DNA from: Nemertoderma westbladi
Taxonomy: Eukaryota; Xenacoelomorpha; Nemertodermatida; Nemertodermatidae
DNA length: 63,825 bases
NCBI GenBank assembly: GCA_032718475.1
Contig: JAUCBJ010007550.1
Span: 1 to 63,825, forward strand
Direction of reading: 5' to 3'
Shown here: piece by piece, positions 51,983 through 62,965 of the stretch
How the letters are laid out: every line of letters starts with the position of its first letter
How positions within the stretch are numbered: the first letter of the stretch is position 1
Position numbers and translations under genes: made by a program
The notes under the pieces: generated by a model
The model's input: only the letters and a program-made list of their open reading frames with translations
Databases searched by the model: none
What the model was told of the DNA's origin: nothing

Positions 51983-52849
51983 ATAATTTAAATTTAAACT
52001 AACTATTTATTTATTAACTCTTAGTAAATAAATGATAACTTCCTACTGTCTCAGGTTAATAAAGGTGCACTTTTTGTTAATAATAGCCTCACTATTATTT
52101 ATATTACCGGTAATTATACCGTTATCCTTAAAAACTACTTTAATTATTAAGTAATTAGTATATTTGCACAAAATAATATTCAGTAGACAATTTATGTTAT
52201 GTTACAAGGGATCGAAATCGTTCTTTTAAAGCACCGCCCACATCCCTGCGCCATCGTCCAGCCCTATTGGCCGCCACGACCTCTACCCACCCCTCCAACA
52301 AAAACCCACTGCCCGGACCAAGGCGATGGAAATCCGAGCCCTAACCCACCCCAATACCGAACCAGTAGGCCTCTCTTCCACCCCTCCTTACAGGAGAGGT
52401 GTGACGCAAGGTGGTGCAGGAAGTGGAAGGCTTCCTTCCCCCAGACTCCGTCAGCAGTGACCGCGAGCGGAGTGAATATGAGTCGAAGCTGCTCACTGAT
52501 TTGACAGTGGTGGTGCTACTTCGAACTCTCCTTCGCCCGCAATATATTGTCCGTGGAGCGGTTGCGGTAGGAGGGAGCGTCAGCGTTTACAACACATAGG
52601 TCAAACGACGCCTCCCACTGCGGCTCCCACACACCACGGACAACTAGGTCAGTCCTGAAAATGATGATAAACATTTTTATGTGGCAGCGCGCAGCGATTC
52701 AGTCTGACTGCAGTAGATATAAAAAAAATGTTGCAGAAATTATAAACGTATGTGAAATGAAATACGTAAATATGGGAAGTATACCGTCTGTAAACATATC
52801 TTTAATTTGCCATTTTTTAGTACATGATATTTCTCAAATTTTATTTTAC
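51983..52849. other. Interior of the hAT-like element, GC-rich stretch of unknown origin
   Basis: AT-rich DNA to 52200, then a GC-rich stretch at 52215-52640 with short open frames. It differs in composition from its surroundings and could be captured host sequence, but I recognise no protein family. Confidence 0.35.
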
Positions 52850-52941
52850 TCCTATAAAGTTTTTTTTACTCCTATAAAGTTTTTTTACACCTATAAAGTT
52901 TTTTTTACTCCTATAAAGTTTTTTTTACTCCTATAAAGTCG
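52850..52941. repeat. Tandem repeat, 19-20 bp unit
   Basis: About five copies of 'cctataaagttttttttact' with small length changes. Confidence 0.9.
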
Positions 52942-53039
52942 GGATTCCGATCCTGAAATTCGGGATCCCGACAGTTGCAATCCCGATCTCGAATCCCTCA
53001 AATTGTGGATCCCGATCTCGTTGTAACACTAGTTCAAGT

Positions 53040-54080
53040 TGAGCCCTCTCGTATTCAATTGATTTTAGGCTGACATACCTTGTAGGGATCGCTGCTCTAC
53101 ACTGTATGCTGATCCCATGTATATAATGCCATCCATGTGACAGAAAACAAAGTCAGATCAAAAACGTTGAATACACACTCAACCCGGCAGAGACTAACTA
53201 TTTATAATACATTATTAATTGTCCTAATTATGTATAATATACAAATTTTATCATTTTTTATCTATAATTATTACTGGGGTTACAGCCTATTCGGATAACG
53301 AAATACGTGGTATTAGCCAGAAAAAAGAAAAGATAAAGAAAAAAAATTGGTTCTTATAATAATTGCGAATTAGTTTTGGGTTACCCGTGTGTTTCCTAGA
53401 TTAATGATATAACTATAATAAATCTGCAATTAATTAATATAATTTTGTAAATATGTTTATATTAAATATTTCCTCTAATTGACTAGGTGTCCAATAGCTA
53501 ATAGCCATTGCGACGTTAAACATGTAATGTAGTCTTAAAAGTTAACCAATTAATAGTTAGTAAGTGGGTAGTGGGAGAGACTCAATTCAATTGAGCTTTG
53601 AATGATATGAAAATGATTTGTTACCAATTAGAATCCTCACCTCACCTTTAATTATGTCTAAATAGGTAAACAAATCAACAAACAAACAATAAATACATCA
53701 TAATTTCAATGAGCACAAAACAGCACAACCCAACCAAAATCCACGACAAATAATAGTTAAGTAACCAAAACAGTAAACTTGTGTAATACGGCCCCACGCA
53801 TCAAACCCCAATGACACTGTTATTATAGTTGACTGACGATTTTTCTACAATAATCAAATTATATTTAAACAGATAACAATATGGTGAAAGATAATAAGAG
53901 TTACTGAGTTTTAACTTTTAAGTAATAAATATTTAGTTTAGCTAACAACAGTAAGTCAATGTAATATTACGACTAATAGGAGAAGAAAATAGTTTACTGA
54001 AAGAAAAGATCAAAATGTTCCGCACAAAATAAACAGAGGAATAATTGCGATTAAGTGCGCAACGCTAGAGACCATATCGT
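53040..54080. other. AT-rich DNA downstream of NARS1
   Basis: No second gene is apparent. The part nearest 54080 presumably includes the NARS1 3' UTR on the minus strand. I could not place a polyadenylation signal with confidence. Confidence 0.4.
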
Positions 54081-54945
54081 CTACGGAGTACATCGTCCGA
54101 TAAACCTCGGGTAGAGACTAACATCCCGAATGTGGTTGCGACCGAGCAGCCAGGTGAGGAACCGCTCGGCGCCCAGTCCGTAGCCCCCGTGCGGCGTGGT
54201 CCCGTACTTCCTCTGGTCCGTGTACCAGTAATACGGGGAGGGGTCGAACCCGTTCGCGCGGTACGCCTCCATCAACTCCCCGTGGTCCGACGCCCTCATC
54301 GAACCCCCGATAATCTCCCCGACCCCCGGCATCAACAGGTCCACCGACTCGGTTAGGGCCCGATCGTCCGGGCAACGCGCCATATAGAAACCTTTGATCT
54401 CGGCGGGGAACCTCGTAAGCAACACGGGCTCCCCAATCTCGTCGGTCATCTGTCTCTCAGGACCCTCCGGTATATCGTCCCCCATCTCGTACCAACCACC
54501 CTCCTTGTTACGAATCCCGTTCTCTTTAAGATAAACTATCGCTTCAGCGTACTCCATCCGTTTAAACGGACGTTTCAACCCCCGGAAACCCGGGTTAACT
54601 TCCGCCACAAGATGCCCAAACTCGGAACGCAGCACGCGCTCAGTGACGTCACACATTAGATCCTCCAGCGCCCCCAACAGGTCGTTAAAGGTAATGAAGG
54701 GCATCTCGGCCTCGATGTGCGTGTACTCGGCTAGGTGGCGTCTCGTGCGGCTCTCCTCCGCGCGGTAGCTCTGGGCCACGCAGAACACGTCGCCCAGCGC
54801 GGGTATCACCGTCTCCAGGTAGAGTTGGGAACTCTGCGTTAGGTAGGCCTTCTCCCCGAAGTAGTCGAAGGCGAACAGGGTGGAGCCGCCCTCGCATTGG
54901 GTCTGCACCAAGGTGGGTGGGGTCACCTCGAAGTAGCCGAGGTCT
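54081..54945 (-). CDS. NARS1: Asparaginyl-tRNA synthetase, cytoplasmic, exon 2 (catalytic domain)
   Basis: The exon follows an acceptor read on the minus strand as tttcttttgttacag and completes the Arg codon split by the intron. It encodes 288 residues to a TAG stop. This is the class II aminoacyl-tRNA synthetase core: the motif 1 region with [20 protein letters not shown], motif 2 as [20 protein letters not shown] and motif 3 as [15 protein letters not shown] near the end. The enzyme attaches asparagine to tRNA-Asn using ATP in the cytosol. With exon 1 the protein has 561 residues, close to the 548 of the human enzyme. All key motifs are present and the gene looks functional. Confidence 0.97.
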
Positions 54946-57900
54946 CTGTAACAAAAGAAAATACGGAGGGATATAAAGCAGGAATGAAATAAATTACAAA
55001 GGTAGTTCATGAAGAATGGGGGATAAAAAAATAAAAAATAAAGTAAAGAAGGTGCCCAAAAATATCTGTAATAATCCTACTGTATCTAGTGTTACGGGAT
55101 CCCGATATTGTAAAACAATTCATTAATATAAGTTTATCTTACTATTATTTCAGAAGTGTAAAATAAAGTGAGTGTTACACCCAAAAAAAACCCGCCACAT
55201 ATACTATTAACGTTAAGGAATTTAATCCAAAATTGCGATCAACATCCCTGGGCCGAAAAACGGGATCCCGAGAGTGATAATCCCGATCCCGGAAATCCCG
55301 AAAAGTCTGACTATACTGTAGTAGTGTTAGTGTTTAAACGGGATCAGACGTTCCGGGATTGGAATTGCGATTTCGGAATATATTTCCTTTAAAGTTTTCA
55401 GTATTATGTGACTTCTGACTTGGTATGGTAAGTATGAAACAGGTTGTGGGCAACGTTATAATCACATTTTAAACTATTACTAATAATATCACTTTATATT
55501 TACCAAATAATGGTGTCATAATATACAAAAATTATTAATTATTGTGTTATTTTAAAAGTATGTGTGATGTATTGAGTAAAATAATTCAAATTAAATAAAA
55601 TCAGTTTAGGTTTTGGAGATAATAGGCACGGGCAATTGTCGAGTTGAAGTCAGGGAGCGATTCGCAGCCTAAAGCTTGGGCTATGTCATTTGTTGAGGAG
55701 TTACATAGGCGACATCTCTAAACTATTGGTAAGAAAAATAAGATTGAAATTAATTTATAGTTGATTACTGGAAGGTTTACTGACATATTAAAACGACATA
55801 ATCAATACATTCATGTGCTGTTCATACGATATTAAACAATCACTATTAATTCGACGGGAACCCGTTCCAAAAATGCCGGGATCGGCATTACGTGTTTATC
55901 GGGATCCCGTTTAAACACTACACCTATCTATATAAGCAACCTGTAATGGTCCCACACTCTATAAGCAACCTGTAATGGTCCCTGAAACACTGTATAACCA
56001 ACCTGTAATGGTCCCACACTCTATAACCAACCTGTAATGGTCCCTGAAACACTGTATAACCAACCTGTAATGGTCCCACACTCTATAACCAACCTGTAAT
56101 GGTCCCACACTCTATAACCAACCTGTAATGGTCCCACACTCTATATCCAACCTGTAATGGTCCCACACTCTATAACCAACCTGTAATGGTCCCTGAAACA
56201 CTGCATAACCAACCTGTAATGGTCCCACACTCTATATCCAACCTGTAATGGTCCCACACTCTATAACCAACCTATAATGGTCCCTGAAACACTGTATAAC
56301 CAACCTGTAATGGTCCCACACTCTATATCCAACCTGTAATGGTCCCTGAAACACTGTATAACCAACCTGTAATGGTCCCACACTCTATATCCAACCTGTA
56401 ATGGTCCCACACTCTATAACCAACCTATAATGGTCCCTGAAACACTGCATAACCAACCTGTAATGGTCCCACACTCTATATCCAACCTGTAATGGTCCCA
56501 CACTCTATATCCAACATGTAATGGTCCCACACTCTATAACCAACCTGTAATGGTCCCTGAAACACTGCATAACCAACCTGTAATGGTCCCACACTCTATA
56601 TCCAACCTGTAATGGTCCCACACTCTATAACCAACCTATAATGGTCCCTGAAACACTGCATAACCAACCTGTAATGGTCCCACACTCTATATCCAACCTG
56701 TAATGGTCCCACACTCTATATCCAACCTGTAATGGTCCCACACTCTATAACCAACCTGTAATGGTCTCTGAAACACTGCATAACCAACCTGTAATGGTCC
56801 CACACTCTATATCCAACCTGTAATGGTCCCACACTCTATAACCAACCTATAATGGTCCCTGAAACACTGTATAACCAACCTGTAATGGTCCCACACTCTA
56901 TATCCAACCTGTAATGGTCCCTGAAACACTGTATAACCAACCTGTAATGGTCCCACACTCTATAAGCAACCTGTAATGGTCCCACACTCTATAACCAACC
57001 TGTAATGGTCACACACTCTATAACCAACCTGTAATGGTCCCACACTCTATAACCAACCTGTAATGGTCCCACACCCACACTCTATAACCAACCTATAATG
57101 GTCCCTGAAACACTGTATAGTATAACCAACCTGTAATGGTCCCACACTCTATAACCAACCTGTAATGGTCCCACACTCTATATCCAACCTGTAATGGTCC
57201 CACACTCTATAACCAACCTGTAATGGTCCCACACTCTATAACCAACCTGTAATGGTCCCACGCTCTATAAGCAACTTGTAATGGTCCCACACTCTATAAC
57301 CAACCTGTAATGGTCCCACACTCTATAATATAAGCAACCTGTAATGGTCCCACACTCTATAACCAACCTGTAATGGTCCCACACTATATAAGCAACCTGT
57401 AATGGTTCCACACTCTATAAGCAACTTGTAATGGCCCCACACTCTATAAGCAACCTGTAATGGTCCCACACTCTATAACCAACCTGTAATGGTCCCACAC
57501 TCTATAACCAACCTGTAATGGTCCCACACTATAACCAACCTGTAATGGTCCCACGCTCTATAAGCAACCTGTAATGGTCCCACACTCTATAACAAACCTG
57601 TAATGGTCCCACACTCTATAAGCAACCTGTAATGGTCCCACACTCTATAACCAACCTGTAATGGTCCCTGAAACACTGTATAACCAACCTGTAATGGTCC
57701 CTGAAACACTGTATAACCAACCTGTAATGGTCCCACACTCTATAACCAACCTGTAATGGTCCCACACTCTATAACCAACCTGTAATGGTCCCACACTATA
57801 ACCAACCTGTAATGGTCCCACGCTCTATAAGCAACCTGTAATGGTCCCACACTCTATAACAAACCTGTAATGGTCCCACACTCTATAAGCAACCTGTAAT

Positions 57901-58178
57901 GGTCCCACACTCTATAACCAACCTGTAATGGTCCCTGAAACACTGTATAACCAACCTGTAATGGTCCCTGAAACACTGTATAACCAACCTGTAATGGTCC
58001 CACACTCTATATCCAACCTGTAATGGTCCCTGAAACACTGTATAACCAACCTGTAATGGTCCCTGAAACACTGTATAACCAACCTGTAATGGTCCCTGAA
58101 ACACTGTATAACCAACCTGTAATGGTCCCACACTCTATATCCAACCTGTAATGGTCCCTGAAACACTGTATAACCAAC
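54946..58178 (-). other. NARS1 intron (3.2 kb), mostly minisatellite
   Basis: The donor is CAG|GTTGGT at 58178-58177 on the minus strand, and the acceptor is TTACAG ending at 54946. From the acceptor side it holds a short spacer, a hAT-like element (55087-55920) and then a minisatellite reaching to the donor. The donor is weak at position +3 (T), unusual for a housekeeping gene. Confidence 0.9.
55087..55920. mobile_element. hAT-like MITE of the GATCCCGA family in the NARS1 intron
   Basis: Ends TAGTGTTACGGGATCCCGAT and TCGGGATCCCGTTTAAACACTA are inverted repeats. An internal copy of the end (TAGTGTTTAAACGGGATC) starts at about 55327 and pairs perfectly with the right end, suggesting nested or tandem ends. 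The element is related by end sequence to 49488-53031. The flanking octamers actgtatc and cacctatc match only partly. Confidence 0.65.
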
Positions 58179-58206
58179 CTGTAATGGTCCCTGAAACACT
58201 GTATAA
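55929..58206. repeat. Minisatellite derived from the NARS1 exon 1/intron boundary, about 70-75 units
   Basis: Two unit types intermix: A of 33 bp and B of 29 bp. They share 'aacctgtaatggtccc' and differ in 'tgaaacactgtataacc' against 'acactctataacc'. Read on the minus strand, A contains the codons for V-I-Q-C-F-R-D-H-Y and the junction TTACAG|GTTGGT. These are exactly the last codons and donor of NARS1 exon 1, which forms the outermost unit at 58177-58206. A-type units dominate next to the exon, while B-type units dominate elsewhere. Confidence 0.97.
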
Positions 58207-58999
58207 CCACTGAGCGTAACTTCATGATTTTCGCCATACTATCTCCTCGTATATGGATATGCCGATTATCCAACTGAACATCGACCGACGACTCGGGGTT
58301 CATCAGATTATCCGCGCCCCCGGGGGGCGAGTGCCCGATAACCTCCCAGTAGTCCGCCACCAACTCGTGGCCATCCGGGGCCGTCTTACCGGGCGGGAGC
58401 ACTCTCAACTCGCCCTTAACCAGCACGGACGCCTCGGTGGAGAGCAGCAAGGCGTCGTACGTCTGGCAGAGTTTCCCGCTGAGGAGACACTGCAGAAACC
58501 CCGAGCCGTCCCGCAGTACTACGAACATCATCGTGTGTCCCTGGCGCCGGAGCCGATGTACCCACCCGCGTACCGCGACACGCTCGTCCCGGTTGGCCAC
58601 CGACTCGCGGAGTTTTATTCGTTTCGCCTCCGGGAGGCTGGAATCCTCCTGTATCACCACAGACTTGGCTTCCTCCAGGTTGCGCGCCCGTTTCTCTGCA
58701 TCCTCAACCTCGCGATCCTTCGCTTTACCTTCCCGACGGACTTCCTCGCTCCAGAGTTTAGTTTGTTTCTTTAGTTGCGCCTTCGCGATCTCCTTATATT
58801 CCTCGCCTTCGTCGCCGTCGACGTGTATCTTCGGGAAAGGATCGCTAGTTCCGCGCTTCGCCGAGTACTTCATTGCGCCCTGAACCGTTTTAAACGGGTT
58901 GACCGCGGTCCCGTCGCCCGTGAGGTCGTCGCCTCTACGATCCGACGTAAACAATTCAGCCATTAATCCCGTTACAGAGTCCGTCGCGGCGTCACCCAT
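58179..58999 (-). CDS. NARS1: Asparaginyl-tRNA synthetase, cytoplasmic, exon 1 (N-terminal and tRNA-binding domains)
   Basis: The ATG at 58999 has A at -3. The exon encodes 273 complete codons plus AG of the next Arg. Residues 1-135 form the eukaryote-specific extension, with a charged, probably helical segment at about 65-115 that has many Lys, Glu and Arg. From about residue 138 an OB-fold anticodon-binding domain follows (VAVRGWVHRLRRQG, then VLRDGSGFLQCLL). Near residue 255 the linker to the catalytic core begins (NRHIHIRGDSMAKIMKLRS). The last codons (IQCFRDHY) and the splice donor lie within the first unit of the intronic minisatellite. Reading on past the donor stays open for several units, but exon 2 joins perfectly at 58179. 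Confidence 0.96.
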
Positions 59000-59596
59000 T
59001 GTTTATTTCCGGTGAATTATCTTGTCTAATCAACTATTTAATTATAACACAAAATATTGCATTTGAACTAGGCCTACCTAATTATTGCATGTAATGATAA
59101 TTACCTACAGACCTACACTATCTGCAGTTAGCTCTTTCTGTTTGTAGCTGGTTCAGTGGTTCAAGGGAACGAAAAATGTAGTAAGGTGACGAATTACTGC
59201 ATTAGGCTGCTTTTCAGTATTAAATAGGCATTAATACTTAATTAGTACTTATATTTAGTGTAAGTTTATGTTCATTTACATAAGTACTTAGTACTTATTA
59301 TATTATAAAGAATTTTGGGTATTGCAATATTGCATCACCCTCCCTCCCACACACCTTGCAAACTGGAAGGATTCATAGCCATCCAGCCAATAGGAGGACA
59401 GTCATTTTTATTACACAACATTTTGTTAACAATGTTGGGAAATACCGTGACATCCAAGGTAGCGCGTAGCGGCGACCTAAAGACATTATTTCCATTTCAT
59501 TTAGCGCTTTAAAGGGGGGGGGGGGGTTTGGTTTCTCCCTCGGGAGATTTTTTTTTAAACAGCTCTAACTTCGTGTTGTAGGTCAATATCAATACT
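59000..59596. other. Upstream region of NARS1
   Basis: It should contain the NARS1 5' UTR and promoter on the minus strand. No TATA-like or initiator element could be chosen with confidence. A G run of about 13 occurs at 59514-59526. Confidence 0.4.
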
Positions 59597-59741
59597 TATT
59601 GCACGGTTATTAAGTTATTTTCCCGTATATTTTACCCGAGGGCAGGAATAACCCGAGGGCGTAGCCCGAGGGTTTCCTGCCCGAGGGTTTCCTGCCCGAG
59701 GGTAAAATATTAGGGAAAATAACTTGATAACCGGGCAATAA
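59597..59741. repeat. Imperfect palindrome with CCCGAGGG repeats
   Basis: The left arm 'ttattgcacggttattaagt' pairs with the right arm 'acttgataaccgggcaataa', continuing through 'ttattttccc' with 'gggaaaataa' and 'attttacccgagggcagg' with 'cctgcccgagggtaaaat'. The loop carries further CCCGAGGG copies. It resembles a small MITE. Confidence 0.8.
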
Positions 59742-60565
59742 ATGTGTTATTCCACATTATTAACATTTCTAAAAGGGTTTTGTTTGGGGGCAAGTGAAGT
59801 AAATGGGGCTTGGTATTTTTTGGGGGATTAAATATATATCAATATATATTAAATCATTAAAATGTATTTGTGCGTTCAGAATGATTAAATAATGCATAAC
59901 TAAATACTGTATAAGTACAGTAGATATCGGAAAATTAATATTTTTAATTTAATTTAATTTAATATTTAATAATATTTAAAATTTTCCCTCATCCTCCGAT
60001 ATTTTCGATAAATGTATCATTTAATTTTGGTGAAAAAAGTATGTTTTAATAAACTATAGGCACGCCAGATCCATATTTACTGTAGAACACATCATGCAGA
60101 GCAGGTGCAGGTGCTACAGTGGTAGCCTAACTTTGGACCACTGATAGGTCTAATAGTTTTCTAAAACATTTTCTAAACTGGATAAAAATAGTGAGTCAGT
60201 GCCCCACCCTATCTAAATGGGACATTTGGAGCCTAGTCAGCCAGGATCTGAAATATTTCGTGAGTTTCCCGACACATTCACGAGTTATTATTTAAAAGTT
60301 TCATGATATAAAGACTAACATCGGTGTTTATTGTTCTTCGATAGGACGCAGTTTCACAGAGATTTGAGCTTATTGAGGAGACATTCGAGAATATTCACTA
60401 ACTCGCTATGCTCGTTCTTGTGAATGCCTGTACTTGACCCCTGCGTGACAGAAACACTTTAGGGCCTACTTTATATCGAATACAGAAAAACTAATAATTT
60501 ATTAGGACTTCATATTGGTGCATGCGGAACCATTTATAGTAGACATATAAATATCAAGGAAATGC
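59742..60565. other. AT-rich DNA, no gene seen
   Basis: Contains TTTAAT-rich low-complexity sequence at 59935-59985. No coding region is supported. Confidence 0.4.
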
Positions 60566-60665
60566 ATTGTGTAGTGGTTTAACAGTTTAATTATATCGGA
60601 GCCTTGAACTCGGGTCTCTGACTCCAGATGTTTGTGGGTTCGAGTCCAGGAAGGTGGCCAGGGAA
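60566..60665 (+). repeat. tRNA-derived SINE head (probable)
   Basis: 'gtgtagtggttta' resembles an RNA polymerase III A box, and 'gggttcgagtcc' matches the B-box consensus about 65 bases later. The spacing suits a tRNA, but the acceptor and anticodon stems do not pair well, so a SINE remnant is likelier than a functional tRNA gene. Confidence 0.5.
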
Positions 60666-60779
60666 ATTTTCATTCAGACTGATTCCGTGTTACATTACCG
60701 TAATCATTAGCATACTGTAGTTACAAAACAACAGTTTTATTTAAAGCCAGCTTTATTATTATTCAAATAAAATCAATAT

Positions 60780-61031
60780 TCATTTCATAGTACCACACAC
60801 AGGTACTACCAGTATTAAGCCTCCTACCATGCCAAGCAGCTTGGTCTGGTAGTCAGCCCACTGCCTGGCTACAGGCAGCGTACCGTACCGGTCTGGTACT
60901 TTCAATTTCAGACAATGCATAATGATACAAAAATGTGTTGTGGTACCGGTAGGTATGTTCTGACAATCTGATTTCCTAATAGAGCTAGGCCTAGGATAAT
61001 AGGCAGTTGCATAGCAACGCGGGAATATCAC
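60780..61031 (-). other. Possible small terminal exon or pseudogene (unrecognised)
   Basis: The minus strand has an open frame ending at 60786-60788 (TGA). Its last about 30 residues (QWADYQTKLLGMVGGLILVV) include a plausible membrane helix. An AATAAA lies about 25 bases after the stop and a possible acceptor (ctgcctgtag) about 90 bases before it. I do not recognise a protein family, and this may be chance. Confidence 0.25.
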
Positions 61032-61360
61032 TGATATTTTCCCGTGGGCAAAAAGTGATATTTTTTAGGTAGCCCACTATTAGAAGTGATATTTAACCCG
61101 ATCATAAATGGGGAATAACACTGTTATGTAGTGTTCAGCCAACGTGGGGGAGGGGAGGCCAAAGAGCAAGAAAATTGAAATTTTAAAATTTTTTGTGTCC
61201 TTCTAGCGGCGATTGGCGGAATTAACTATTTCACTAAAAACACTACTAGTCCCTTAATATTTATCCAAATATTTTGAAACCACCGTTTTTTGACTCAGCA
61301 CCTTCGAATCTACAAAAATTTTCCAGCCGATTTTTTAAATTAGTAATTTAAAGTTTAGTA

Positions 61361-61612
61361 GTTTTTTGAAGATCTTTAAAAATTATCCAGCACTTTTTTA
61401 AAAAAATTTTTTCAATTTTATTGAAAATTTTAATTAATTTTATTAATTTTAATTAATTAATTTAATTTAAAATTTCCAGCCGATTTTTTAAATTAGTAAT
61501 TTTTAAATTAAATTAATTAATTAAAATTAATAAAATTAATTAAAATTTTCAATAAAATTGAAAAAATTTTTTTAAAAAAGTGCTGGATAATTTTTAAAGA
61601 TCTTCAAAAAAC
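61361..61612. repeat. Perfect 112-bp inverted repeat with 28-bp spacer
   Basis: The arms 61361-61472 and 61501-61612 are exact reverse complements by direct reading. They start 'gttttttgaagatctttaaa' and are mostly AT-rich, and include 'ttatccagcac'. The spacer repeats part of the sequence just upstream (61321-61350, 'ttccagccgattttttaaat'). Confidence 0.97.
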
Positions 61613-62339
61613 GGCCCATGTGAACAATCAATCTCAGAGTGCCCAGGAATGTCAAAATAAAATCGGTACTGTACAACATTTGTTTAAAGGGGTGGGTAAG
61701 TGGGTGGGTGGGTGAATAGGCCAATAAAATGGCAAAATTATACTGGAACTGCAAAATAATAAAATATACGCCGTGTACACCATGTCCCAGAATATAGTGT
61801 CGTAATTCTGTGACACGCCCCCCCCCCCCCTCCCCCTAATTTTCTACAAATCGTAATGAAATTGCATGAAATTTGAAACAGAGATAGTTTCACATCCCGA
61901 CCACTGACTGGGTGAGCCAGAATTTTATTTTTGCTTTCAATCTTTAGCTATATGCGTTTAAAAAAGTGTCTCCAACGATAATACACCAGTTACACCACAG
62001 TTATTCTTCTACCTTATACCTGTTTGTTGGTACCAATGGAAAGCTGGCCCTGCAAGGATTCCAAATATGTAACACAATTTGAATATCGTTGAAAAACGAA
62101 ATGAGAACGAGTTGAGAATTGACCCAAGCATCAATTTAATGAAATGTTAATTTAACCAACAAAATAATAATTATTGCAAATTTTTTATTTTTTAATCGCG
62201 AAATGTTCTACTGGTGGATGAAGATTCTAGAATGATCTATTTTATTCAATGGGGTTGAATAATATTAATAAATATACATAATATTAATTATATTTTGGAA
62301 TTCTATTGAACACAGACATCAATATAGACAAGTTACTCA

Positions 62340-62600
62340 ATTCCTGAACTCAATAACCCCTCTTTGGCCTTGGATTTCACTTCCGATATTATTTTGTTCG
62401 CTTCTGTCTTTAAGATCTCAGCACTATGTGAGTGTTCACCAGATTCTTTTTTTATAGCCTTTTGTTATCATGGTAGCTTTGCATTTGTACTTTCGATAGG
62501 CTTTACACCTCCAGTTTTTCATTCCATCCACTCTTAATATATATTCGTACCCGTTATAACTTACAACTTCGCCACCCCGCTCCGACTTGTAGTTTTCCAT
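62340..62600 (-). pseudogene. FLYWCH-type zinc finger remnant
   Basis: From an ATG at 62600 the minus strand encodes SERGGEVVSYNGYEYILRVD, then NWRCKAYRKYKCKATMITKG, giving the FLYWCH spacing of Tyr, Trp-x-Cys and Cys. A frameshift near 62455 leads to SGEHSHSAEILKTEA, which supplies the two His. Such domains precede Mutator-like transposases and occur in some host regulators. No catalytic domain follows. Confidence 0.65.
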
Positions 62601-62809
62601 TGCTTATTGTATTTTGTCTGCACGTAATAACTCTTTTCACTCTTTTATATTTTAGTGAAATGTTCAACTATGCTTTTTTAAGATTCTAGAATCTTAATTT
62701 TTAATCACTATAGTTTTTAATTGAATTATTTTTCTTTATTTGTAGTGTAGTTTTCACAACACTGATAGGAATTAATTTAATTGATTCTTTATTTGATTAT
62801 GGGTTTATT

Positions 62810-62965
62810 TATGCTTGGTTCAATTGACGTTTGGTTCAACTGACGTTTGGTTCAATTGACGTTTGGTTCAATTGACGTTTGGTTCAATTGACGTTTGGTT
62901 CAACTGACGCATTGTTCAATTGACGTGTTTCAATTGACGTGATTCAATTGACGTTGGTTCAATTT
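62810..62965. repeat. Tandem repeat, 16-bp unit
   Basis: About nine copies of 'tttggttcaattgacg', with 'aactgacg' variants and shortened copies at the right end. Confidence 0.92.

Larger units (their letters stand above)
49488..53031. mobile_element. hAT-like non-autonomous element carrying a minisatellite and a LINE fragment
   Basis: The left end TAGTGTTGAAAAGAGATCCC and the right end GGATCCCGATCTCG..AACACTA form imperfect inverted repeats rich in GATCCCGA. Flanking octamers gtccaagt (49480-49487) and gttcaagt (53032-53039) differ at one base, fitting an 8-base hAT-type duplication. No transposase is visible. The interior holds a 40-bp minisatellite, a LINE 5' fragment, an AT-rich stretch, a GC-rich stretch (52215-52640) and a 20-bp tandem repeat. 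Confidence 0.72.

Noticed and set aside
52199-52599. GC-rich frames of 101 and 62 codons as a captured host gene
   Set aside because: No recognisable domain or splice sites. Composition alone is not enough.
57883-58199. NARS1 reading frame continuing into the minisatellite as protein
   Set aside because: Exon 2 joins perfectly at 58179 with a split Arg codon, and family alignment shows no such extension, so the continuation is intronic.
58253-58883. Plus-strand frames of 173 and 148 codons
   Set aside because: They are antisense to NARS1 exon 1 in a GC-rich coding region.
59315-59512. 65-codon plus-strand frame upstream of NARS1
   Set aside because: Short, with no motif and no supporting context.
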